A DNA stretch of 64,000 nt from Stomoxys calcitrans (taxonomy: Eukaryota; Arthropoda; Insecta; Diptera; Muscidae). Every line of letters starts with the position of its first letter. Position 1 is the first letter of the stretch. Shown piece by piece: positions 44,441-53,046 of this stretch. The position numbers and the translations under genes were made by a program. The stretch spans positions 31,605,266-31,669,265 of the forward strand of contig NC_081555.1 in the NCBI RefSeq assembly GCF_963082655.1. Direction: 5' to 3'. The notes beneath the pieces are model-generated. The model was given only the letters and a program-made list of their open reading frames with translations. It did not search any database and was not told the DNA's origin.

Positions 44441-45690
44441 GGATGTAACCAAGTAAATATCTTTCGCTTTCCGTCTTTATGACTGAATGAAAGCCCTTAG
44501 CCTACCTATGAGCTATCCACTATATAATTTGATCCCTACCCCAAGTTGGGATAAATTTTTATGCTGAAATCCCCCTCTTGAACTTTAGGAGTGTAATGTA
44601 AATATGCATTTCATATCCCATGTCATGCATAACGAATTCCCAGAAAATCATGAAGCAACAATTTCATAGAAGTACTTGTAGCCAATGTCTTCTGCCTTCG
44701 GTTTCCTTTCGCCTGCATAGAACAAAATACACCAACCTTCAAACTATGCCGCAACATCTTGGATAAAGTCGTGTTTTTTTTCAAATTTTAGTACAAACAA
44801 CAAAAAGAAAAAGACTCCCACAGACATTGTTCGATTTGGCTAATCCAATAAAACTCCCAATAGCTATTTTGGGACATGACAACCACTATCATTGATACAC
44901 GCGATATTCAATCGTGCAACAGGGTGCTATTCTAAGTGATTTGTCTGTCACGTGTCGGTTGTGATAGAGGACCTAGCAGTGGTAGTGGTGGTGATTACCT
45001 ATCACATCAATAAAAGTAAATTGCAGTGCAACACATTCAGCATTCAGGTGGTAGCTAGAGTGGTGTGAGTAAGTGAGAGTTTCCCAGGGGCGGAAATCAT
45101 GTCATGTCAGTTTTGATATAAAGTTTTGTTTTCATTATTCTGGCAAACAAAAGGCCTGCCACAACACTCCCAGTAAAAAGACTTGCCATCTGAATAGGGC
45201 AAATCAATGGTCAGCAAGGCCTTTACAACAATTGAAATGTTAAAGAATAGGTATAAGAGCCTAAACCCATTCAAAGAATCAAGAGTCAGCGTTAGATTGT
45301 TTTACAAGCATTTTCTATGGGACTCTAACGCCACTGGCCTCAGGGCTATTATGTTTCCCGTATGAAATGTATGAAAACAAATTGACGCCAACTCCTGACT
45401 CTTTGATTGGGTTTAGTCTCTTAGGTCTCCTGCTACATGACTCTGTTGAAAAACTATTTATCAGGCTCTCCCAACATACAGTGGGAGAGAGAGAGAGGGA
45501 GCGATTTTTCTTTCTTTCTCTTTTTGAATTCTAACGGTCTTATTTACAAAACTTAGTAAAGCCCTAAAATATGTTTATTTGACAGTAAAAGGAAATCAGT
45601 CAAATAAAACTATTTCAACTCCACATTAGGCTTTGTTAATACCGGTGTAAGAATTTGAAAATACTTTATTAACATTGGAACTTACTAAAA
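44441..45690. other. No gene recognised (1.2 kb)
   Basis: No repeat family or coding family recognised. Mixed-complexity sequence with (GA)n near 45484 and GTGGTAGTGGTGGTG near 44980. Could be host DNA. Confidence 0.35.
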
Positions 45691-45694
45691 CTCA

Positions 45695-46053
45695 CACAAC
45701 CAAGTCAACCCGTAGCCTTTCGGGTCGACGCAGTCCGAGTTAAGGGCGAGGGCGATGAATGTGCATGCAACCCTGTGGAACAGCGAAACGGTCGGTAGGA
45801 CGGTGAAAATGCTATAAGGGGATCCAGATCGTGAGAAGACGACCCTATTACTGAATGGAAGTAAGAAGAAGGTCAGCATAGCTATTGGTATCATAACAGG
45901 ACACATAGGATTATGAGCTCACTTATGTAAAATCGGTATGCCAAGTGATGGCATGTGCAGGGCATGCGGGGAAGGTGATGAGACATTCGAGCATTTCCTT
46001 TGTCATTGTCCGGCTTTCGCGTCTGAAAAGAGGGTGCAGATATTAATCAGCCA
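45695..46053 (+). pseudogene. LINE B family, 3'-terminal fragment with intact Cys/His motif
   Basis: Same family as LINE B (GCCTTTCGGGTCGACGCAGT versus GCCTTTCGGGTCGAAGCAGT at 21.77 kb). Two stops lie early in the coding frame. It then keeps the motif CRACGEGDETFEHFLCHCPA (Cys-x2-Cys-x8-His-x2-Cys), which LINE B itself has lost. The reading frame runs straight into the fold-back at 46024. Confidence 0.85.
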
Positions 46054-46189
46054 TACACCTAAGTCAGTAATCGGCTTGTTGTATTGTGTCTCCACCTAAG
46101 TGCCGGTCTACACTTAGGTGGGGACACAATACAACAAGCCGATTACTGGCTTAGGTGTATGTCTGATTAATATCTGCACCCTCTTTTCA
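46024..46189. repeat. 79-bp near-perfect inverted repeat (fold-back) of LINE B tail
   Basis: Arm 46024-46102 is the reverse complement of 46111-46189 with 76 of 79 matching positions and an 8-bp loop (CCGGTCTA). The right arm, ACAACAAGCCGATTACTGGC to CCCTCTTTTCA, is the normal LINE B 3' tail, as seen at 22.18-22.20 kb. The left arm is therefore an inverted extra copy joined to the coding end. Confidence 0.9.
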
Positions 46190-46199
46190 ACCTAACCTT

Positions 46200-46870
46200 A
46201 GTCAACTGCTAAAGTCATTTGGGTGTTATATTTATTTTACCGTTAATTTTTCAGTTAATGTTTTATTATCTTTTAAAGGAATCCATACAGCGCTGAAAAC
46301 TAAAGACCTTGCAAAAGCTCTTTTTAGAAATTTGGAAATTTTCGATATTTCAATAGGCCTTCTGCAGTAGTACCCCCTAAACTCCGGCTCTGCTGGGTTG
46401 CCTGAGCTTCCACAGTTGGTCTTTCTTTTTGTTTGTGCTGTTGTTGTTATTATTATTGGATAGCAATCAATATCGCTGGTAGATTGTCATCTATCGTCGT
46501 TGTCGTTGTCGTTGTCGCCGTAGATGTCGCTTATCTAATCGGTATTGTTACACCCGCTTAATGTGCATACTTATGTCGTTACAAAAGAAGTGTCGCTCAC
46601 CTCGATTACAATGTTCGTTTTCATTTACGATGGGAGTTTTTTCTTTATTACCTTTATCATAAGACACGGATATTTTTACATTTTGCTGCGCATCGAGGAA
46701 ACAATAAAACGCATTTTAATTGATAACATCTAAATTTGGGATAGTATGCAACAAATAGCACAAGGCGAGGGACATATGACATGCAAAATGGTTTAGAAAC
46801 AAATTCACACACACACACACAAAATCAAAAACTAATTAAGACTCACCTGTAAAGATTATTAAAAAATAAA
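46200..46870. other. No gene recognised; GTCGTT tract
   Basis: A GTCGTTGTCGTTGTCG tract lies at about 46494-46518 and a (CA)n tract at about 46808-46820. No family recognised. Ends against a HEL-like head. Confidence 0.35.
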
Positions 46871-46871
46871 T

Positions 46872-47722
46872 AAAACAGCACAAAGCGTGCAAAGTTCGGA
46901 CGGGCCGAATCTTGGGTAACCACCACCATGGATTCTGATAATAATTTAAACTTAACAATCACATCGGGAATTGTTTGCAGCTTCTATGGTCTCAAGAATT
47001 CATATCGGGGTATCGGTATATAAGAGAGGTTATATCTGTATATAGGCCGATTGGAACATACTTAGCACGGATGGTGTGATGGAGGTCGTAGCAGATGTCT
47101 TCTGTGCTAAATTTCCGCCAAATCGAATGTAAATTGAGGCTTCTAGGGGCTTAAGAAGTCAAATCCAGGAATCGGTTTATATGGCGGCTATAACAGTTGC
47201 TAAAAACTCGGCAAGGATGGGGGAAGTCGTAAAATAAGTTTTTGTTGCAAATTTCAGTCAAATCGCGTGAAAATTGAGGCTTCTAGGGGCTCAAGAAGTC
47301 AAATCGATTTATATGGAGGCTATATCAGTTTAAACACCGATGCCAATCATACTCGGCACGGATGTTGGAAGTCGGAACAGAAGTCCTACTCCTATATTTC
47401 AGCCATATCGTACAAAAATTGAGGACTATAGTGGCTCAAGAAGTCAAAACTGGGGATCGGTTTGTGCCTATTTGCAATCCCCATCGAAAACGCAATCGGT
47501 AAGAAGTCTCTGTGCATTTTCAGCGGATATCTTTATTCGTTCGACCGCTATCGTGATTTCCACAGACTGACGGGCGGACAGACTACTAAATCGATTTAGA
47601 AGAATGTCAGGACAATCAAAAAGAAACATATATACTTAATGGGGTCGCAGATCAATATTTCGAGGTTTTACAAACGGAATGACTAGATCTATATACCCCT
47701 AGAGTGGTGGGTATAAAAAGAA
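46872..47722 (+). mobile_element. HEL-like element, complete, diverged subtype
   Basis: Head AGCACAAAGCGTGCAAAGTT, CGGACGGGCCGAATCTTGGG, ACCACCACCATGG. Units carry AAATTGAGGCTTCTAGGGGC. The tail has TGACGGGCGGACAGACTACT, CATATATACTTAATGGGGTC, GATCAATATTTCGAGG, ACAAACGGAATGACTAGATC and AGTGGTGGGTATAAA. Only one short GGAC run. A second copy begins immediately after. Confidence 0.8.
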
Positions 47723-47828
47723 GAAACTAGCAAAAACTTATTAAGTTCGGCAGGGCCGAATCTAGGGAATCCATCACAATGGTTGGGTTCCCAAATTCAT
47801 TTATACAAAATCATTTATACAAAATGTA

Positions 47829-48791
47829 TGGGTTGCCCAAAAAGTAATTGCAGATTTTTTAAAAGAAAGTAAATGCATTTTTAATAAAACTTAGAATGAA
47901 CTGTAATCAAATATATAATTGGCATTTTGTTCGATAACCTTTTGCCATCTTCCTGGCAAATTTAGTATTCCACGCTCATAGAACTTCTGGCCTTTATCTG
48001 CAAAAAACTGAACCAAATGCGATTTTATAGCCTCATCATTGCCGAAAGTTTTACCATTTAAGGAGTTCTGCAAAGATCGAAATAAATGGCAGTCTGATGG
48101 TGCAAGGTCAGGCCTATATGGTAGATGCATCAAAAGTTCCCAGCCAAGCTCATTCAGTTTTTGGCGAGTGACCAAAGATGTGTGCGGTCTAGCGTTGTCC
48201 TGGTGGAATATGACACCTTTACGGATCGAATTCATTGCGTTTAAGGTGCATATCACAAGCGTTGATTCGTTTTGTAAAATGAATTTCTTTCAATACATGT
48301 GGTACCCGAATATCAAGCTTTTTTACCAGTCCAAGACTTTTTATGTGATAATGAACGGTTGATTTTGGTATATTTAACTTCTCTCTGATTTGGTCATCAT
48401 CAACTTCATTTGGCCGACCTGAACGTGGCTCATCTTTAAGTGAAAAATCTCCAGAACGGAATTTGCGAAACCAATTTTAACACTGTCTTCCTTTTAAGGC
48501 TTTATCACCATACACATCTCGTAACTTTTTAGCAATCTGCTCCGCGTTTTTTCCTTTACGGAAATAATAAAGTAAAATATGACGAAAATACTCCTTTGTG
48601 GGCTCCATATTAAAATTGACGCCAAACAAACAAATGTAAACAAAATTTCGCGCACTTTTTTTCTAAAGCAAGCTAAAAGTAACAGCTGATAACTGACAGA
48701 AGAAAGAACGCAATTACAAAGTCACAAGCCGTTGAAAAAATTTGTCAACGCCGACTATATGAAAAATCCGCAATTACTTTTTGGGCAATCA
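47829..48791 (-). mobile_element. Internally deleted mariner element (963 bp)
   Basis: Terminal inverted repeats TGGGTTGCCCAAAAAGTAAT (left) and ATTACTTTTTGGGCAATCA (right), each flanked by a TA dinucleotide as expected for mariner. The size is well under the roughly 1.3 kb typical of intact mariners, consistent with the missing middle of the transposase. Inserted into a HEL-like copy. It shares its ends with the 237-bp element at 58297-58533. Confidence 0.9.
47891..48608 (-). pseudogene. Mariner transposase, deleted and frameshifted
   Basis: The N-terminal frame starts at 48608: MEPTKEYFRHILLYYFRKGK, NAEQIAKKLRDVYGD. A stop replaces a codon in KGRQC-stop-NWFRKF, then DEPRSGRPNEVDDDQIREKL, STVHYHIKSLGLVKKLDI, DMHLKRNEFDP. 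There a deletion removes the first catalytic Asp region and shifts frame. The C-terminal frame (48256-47891) reads RKGVIFHQDNARPHTS to RPDLAPSDCHLF, with exactly 34 residues between the two aspartates (DD34D), and ends YIFDYSSF. It cannot make an active enzyme. Confidence 0.9.
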
Positions 48792-51012
48792 TAATTTTAC
48801 TTTAGGTACCAAATTTCTACCAAAACAGGCAAAAGTTAAAGCTCCTGGGAGCCGTAGAAGGCTTATCGGGAGATCGTTTTATATGAGAGTTATATCAGGT
48901 AATGTCCGTGCTAGTTCTCCCATCGGACGGACGGAAAGCTCAAAAATTTGACCGCAGAAATTAAAAATATGCGGGGCGAACCAACAGGTTAGCACAAGCA
49001 GTGGGTGTCCCGCCTGCACAGATACGAATACGATCACGATGGGTTCGTTCAATAGGGTCGGCAGCGGATGAGCCAAAGGAAATGGCAAACGGTGGCGCTC
49101 ACAGATCTTCAGAAGATTCACCATCAAGAATCCCCGGCCTTGGGTGTAGCTGGCAGCCCCAACACTAGGCACCGATGCGAAGGCCCAACTCAGAAACATC
49201 ATCAACAATGACGACCCATGGATTCAGAACACGGTTTATGCTTGGAACATGGGACGTCAGAACTCTCTCAAAGGGTCGAGACTTTACCAAGTCCAGAACG
49301 AGATGTCAAACTACAAACTAGACATCCTCGGTTAAAGTGAAATGCGATTGCCAAAATCCGGAACTATGGATCTTCAAGGTGGCTACCATTTCATAATTTC
49401 AGGCAATGAAATCCACCAAAAAAATGGGGTCGGTCTTTTACTGTCGCTGAAAGCAAAGCGAACTCTTCTATCATACAATGGTATATCTGAACGCATCATG
49501 ACGGCAAGATTAAGTTCAAAATTCCGCAAAATATCGATTTTATAATGCTACACCCGATAACGACGAAACCAAGGATCAATTCTCCCAACTCGACTCAGTG
49601 ACACGCTCTCTACCAAAATGAGACATTAAACTTGTCATGGGAAATTTTAATGACAAAGTGGGAAATAACAACAATAATCTACAATCAATCATGGGAATGC
49701 AAGGACTTGGCGATACCAGGAATGGCAATGATGACAGATTGGTTGATTTCTGTGCAAGAAACCGGCTCTTTATTGGAGGCACAGAATTCTCCTATAAAAA
49801 TATACATAAATATACTTGGGAATCACCAGATGGAAACATCGGTAATCAAATAGACCACGTACTAATCAGCAAACTCTTTCTGGGTTCGTTGATGGATGTG
49901 AAAACTAGATGAGGAGTCGACATCGATAGTGACCACATGCTCTTAGAGGCCACTCTAGAGGTCTACGCCCAGCCGTCGTGAAAAGGACTCAAACAAGAAG
50001 CACATAGTTCAACCTCTTAAACCTAAAAGAGCCCGAAACAGCGTATACATGGCAACATTAACGCAGAAGCTGCAAAATAACACCCATACATGGGCCGACA
50101 TAACTGCAGCATGTACGGAGACGGCCACCTCTATCATAGGCATTGATCGCCGTTCCCAAAAACCATGGATAAGCAACGAAACTATAGAGGAAATAAAACA
50201 CCGGAAACGTCTACGCAAGGCTCTGCTACGCTCAAGTGCAACAAATATCGCAGCCAGGGCTGAATATCGCGCCTCCGCTTCGCTGGTGAAGCGCATAGTT
50301 AGCAGAGATAAGCGAATATATTTTAATATGCTGGCAGAGCAAGCCGAAAATGCAGCTAATATTGGAAACATGAGTGGTGTCTACAAGCCAGTAAAACAAA
50401 TGAGTGACAACAATATAAGACCAACGGCAATAATAAAAGATGAGGACGGATCGGAATTAACAACACCCGAACAGCAATTAGAGCAATGGCGCGGTTTCTT
50501 CAGCTCCGCAGGATTAGCAACCAAGGACGTAAGCTTCGATCTTCTTTATCCCCCAGTGCACCGAGACCCACGCAGGGGTATATCTACGGCCCCACCCATC
50601 TGCGAAAAAATTTAGGCCGTTCTGGTCTAGTTCAAAAAACGGCACATCAGCCGGCCCTGGTAATATACCCGCTGAACTTTTACGATATGGGGCATATCCC
50701 CTAGCTCAAGCGATCACAACAATAATCAGGGAGTCCTGGTATACAAACTCTGTCCCCATGGAATGGAAGAAGGTGATCATTGCCACATTCCAAAGAAGGG
50801 TGACCTCACCCAGTGTATGAACTGGAGGGGGATAACATTGCTAAACGTCATAAATAAAGTGATGGCGAGTCTTCTTCTGCAGCGTATTTCGCCTGCACTT
50901 GACAGCATTTTGAGGAAGGAACAGGCAGGTTTTCGGTCAGAACGTTCTTTTGCCGACCACATTAACTCCCTGGGCATAATCGTGGAACAGTCTGCAGAAC
51001 TTAATATACACC

Positions 51013-51045
51013 TAGGTGTATTATTAAAACTTAATAATACACCTA
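51013..51045. repeat. 15-bp perfect inverted repeat replacing RT motif A in LINE H
   Basis: TAGGTGTATTATTAA (51013-51027) faces its reverse complement at 51031-51045 with a 3-bp loop. The coding sequence after NIHLGV becomes LLKLNNTPKAK, where members of such RT families have the FxDFxKAFD-like motif A. The fold-back thus coincides with loss of a catalytic motif. Confidence 0.8.
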
Positions 51046-51167
51046 AGGCAAAGTTCAATGTGGAGCACGCTGTTGAATAAGGGCATACCTGAAAAAATCG
51101 TGACACTAATTAGGGAGCACTATAGGAATGCTTTCAGTTTCAGTCCGTTTTAATGGAAAAGAGAGCC

Positions 51168-51449
51168 GACCTTTCGGGATCGACAAAGAAGTGAAACAGG
51201 GTTGCATCCTGGCACCGATGCTATTTTTAATTTTATTAGACTCCGTATTAGGAGCAACTAATGCTGAGGCACCCTATGACATACGCTGGAGTATTAACGA
51301 CTTCCTCAGACCTTTCAGGATCGACAAAGAAGTGAAGCAGGGTTGCATCCTGGCACCGATGCTATTTTTAATTTTATTAGACTCCGTATTAGGAGCAATT
51401 AATGCTGAGGCACCCTATGACATACGCTGGGGTATTAACGACTTCCTCG
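51168..51449 (+). repeat. 141-bp in-frame tandem duplication in LINE H RT
   Basis: The segment starting GACCTTTCGGGATCGACAAA at 51168 recurs at 51309 (period 141, 47 codons), so the frame is preserved. About five base changes separate copies. Each copy contains the whole motif B block VKQGCILAPMLFLILL and ends at FL before the DTDD box, which exists only once. Confidence 0.9.
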
Positions 51450-51757
51450 GAGACACCGATGATATATGCCTCTTTGCACATCGCTTCGAGCACATAAAGA
51501 CGAAACTGCAATGAGTGATTGAAAATGCTGCAAACGTAGGCTTGAGAATAAACATAGCAAAGACCAAATTGATGAGGATAGAAACATAAAATCTGACACC
51601 ACTCACTCTATAAATGACCATAACATTGAAGAAGTTGACAACTTCTCCTATCTTGGCAGGAAAATAACAAAGAACGAAGGATCAGAGGCAGACATATAAA
51701 TACGTATTAACAAGGCTAGAAGCTCCTTTCTCGAACTCAACAAAGTTTGGAGAAGGA

Positions 51758-51900
51758 CCACTTTATGTGGGAGCTACAGCCAAATCCTAAACGATATGGC
51801 CCAATTGCAATCCCCAACGACCTACATCAATAAAAAGTATCTGTGAAAATTTCAAGCGGATATATTTATTCCTTCGGCCACTTACGTGATTTACACAGCC
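51758..51900 (+). repeat. HEL-like fragment
   Basis: TTTATGTGGGAGCTACAGCC, CGATATGGCCCAATTGCAAT, CCCCAACGACCTACATCAAT, AAAATTTCAAGCGGATATAT and TTATTCCTTCGGCCA: the last unit and pre-tail block of a HEL-like copy, cut before GACGGAC. Confidence 0.75.
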
Positions 51901-52340
51901 AAATTTGGGGTGGGGTGCCTAGGGAGACCGCCCCACTCCCAAAGCACGCCAAAGGGATACATAGACCAATCATGACAATATGGGAATCAAATGAAAGGTA
52001 TTTGAGAGTAGAATAAGAATCTGAAATCCAAATTGGGGTCTAGTGTTTGGGAAGTCGCTACACCCGCAAAACTCTCCGCCAAATTGGACATATTGACTGA
52101 CAATAACAATATGGCGCTCAAATGAAAGGCCTTTGGGAGTAGAGCATGAAATGTATAACCACTTTTCGGCATCAAGTGTCTGCGGGTCAGCCTCAATCCA
52201 AAACACCACCAAAACGACTATCTCAAAAAAAAGGTATTTGAGAGTAGAGCACGAAGTTGATCTACGAAATGTGTGAAGAACCGGCCAACCTAAATAACTC
52301 CTGTTTGGGGGTAAAGCACCCCCAAACAGGAGTTATTTAT
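51901..52340 (+). repeat. Family C repeat, two diverged units
   Basis: Two units: GGGGTGGGGTGCC, CCCCACTCCCAAAGCACGCC, AATATGGGAATCAAATGAAA, GGTATTTGAGAGTAGAATAA, then a second (CAAATGAAAGGCCTTTGGGA). Same orientation as 26.3 kb. It ends in the fold-back at 52291-52339. Confidence 0.75.
52291..52339. repeat. 22-bp perfect inverted repeat
   Basis: TAAATAACTCCTGTTTGGGG and GT (52291-52312) face their exact complement at 52318-52339 with a 5-bp loop (AAAGC). The right arm has ACCCCCAAACAG, typical Family C sequence, so the arms are an inverted duplicate of the family's own C-rich block. Confidence 0.9.
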
Positions 52341-52375
52341 CGACCATGCCAATAAAGGGTGGCCGCGGTTAATCT

Positions 52376-52572
52376 AGTCTGCTACACTCAACCAAATTTG
52401 TTATTCAAAACAGCAAAAATGTTTGCCACTCAAAACAGCAGTTTTTGCCTGTTGAAAATGGGAAAGCAGAGATTGCTGCTGTTTGAACAAACATAGGGCT
52501 GCTATATTAGCAAACATTTCTTACTGCTATTTCAGCTAACAAAATCTGCTGTTTTGAGTGCACAAGTCTGCT
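52376..52572. mobile_element. Candidate short hAT-like MITE
   Basis: The 8-bp sequence AGTCTGCT is found at 52376-52383 and 52565-52572. The 181 bp between carry CACTCAAAACAGCAG at 52427 and the reverse complement CTGCTGTTTTGAGTG ending at 52560. An 8-bp flanking duplication fits hAT elements, but the left terminus (ACACTCAACCAAAT) matches the right one only in part, and the inner repeat may be the real end. It has no coding capacity. Confidence 0.35.
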
Positions 52573-52709
52573 GACAAAAAAATGTGTATGCTACTTTTTA
52601 TGGTTGCCTGTTACTTGTTTTGATTACTTACTTTAGGGATTTTTTAGAATTTTTTTTTAGAAATTTTGTTGGAAGAGACAATTTTAATTTGTGGAATATT
52701 ACAGTAAAC

Positions 52710-52757
52710 AAATGTATACCAATGGATGGATCCGGTACCATCCATTGGTATACATTT
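52710..52757. repeat. 20-bp perfect inverted repeat
   Basis: AAATGTATACCAATGGATGG (52710-52729) and its complement at 52738-52757, loop ATCCGGTA. It marks the left edge of the unexplained open frame at 52726. Confidence 0.9.
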
Positions 52758-53046
52758 CGAAATGTGGCAGACGTCAAGGGTTTTAAGAGCCAGCAAGATT
52801 CTCACTTCAGACGGAAAGAATTCCAAATGGGAACCACTTATGCGGAACATGTGGGATGGTTCAAAAGCGAGCATTAAAGCCAGCGAGCCAAAATCGATGG
52901 ACATAACTAAGGGCATATCTGTTACGCCAAGGCCTTTTATGGATACTGCAGCCAAAACTACGAATGTTACTAAGAAAATAATAGGCATGGCAAAGGAACG
53001 ACATTCTAAAGGCACGATCAAACTGCGGAAAAACGATATAAATTGA
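52726..53046 (+). CDS. Uncharacterised 106-codon frame ending at a splice-donor-like site
   Basis: I do not recognise this protein. The frame is basic and mixed in composition (KILTSDGKNSKWEPLMRNMW, SEPKSMDITKGISVTPRPFM, KKIIGMAKERHSKGTIKLRK), unlike the low-complexity or LINE frames around it. It ends NDIN-stop, and the stop codon lies in ATTGAGGTAAGC, which matches the 5' splice-donor consensus AG/GTAAG. The last 75 bp (52988-53062) recur at 53217-53291. It lies beside a minus-orientation HEL-like satellite. One reading is a captured exon end; another is a chance frame. The first codons lie in the fold-back, so the start is not secure. Confidence 0.25.
   Translation: MDPVPSIGIHFEMWQTSRVLRASKILTSDGKNSKWEPLMRNMWDGSKASIKASEPKSMDITKGISVTPRPFMDTAAKTTNVTKKIIGMAKERHSKGTIKLRKNDIN

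Larger units (their letters stand above)
47723..48905 (+). mobile_element. HEL-like copy split by a mariner
   Basis: Head AACTTATTAAGTTCGGCAGG and GCCGAATCTAGGGAATCCAT at 47745-47790, then interruption by the mariner (47829-48791). It resumes with TTTACTTTAGGTACCAAATT, CCTGGGAGCCGTAGAAGGCT, TATCGGGAGATCGTTTTATA and ends near 48905 at the start of LINE H. No tail. Confidence 0.7.
48960..51757 (+). pseudogene. LINE H: non-LTR retrotransposon with endonuclease and RT remnants
   Basis: Endonuclease: FMLGTWDVRTLSKGRDF (49.2 kb; usual LGTWNVRTL), MRLPKSGTMDLQGGYHFI, GNFNDKVGNN, RLVDFCARNRLFIGGTEFSY, NQIDHVLIS and the DSDHMLLEATL box. Linker frame 50049-50615 (188 codons, RRSQKPWISNETIEEIKHRK) is the longest intact open frame. 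RT: PKKGDLTQCMNWRGITLLNV, EQAGFRSERSFADHINSLGI, then a fold-back in place of motif A, KEVKQGCILAPMLFLILLDS (motif B, twice), and GDTDDICLFAHR where the usual (F/Y)ADD box has DTDD. Stops and frameshifts occur throughout. Clade I/RTE-like by style only. Ends at a HEL-like fragment. Confidence 0.8.

Noticed and set aside
47829..48791. Himar1-type (Haematobia) mariner identity
   Set aside because: The TIR here is TGGGTTGCCCAAAAAGTAAT, unlike the Himar1 terminus as I recall it. Assigned only to mariner DD34D.
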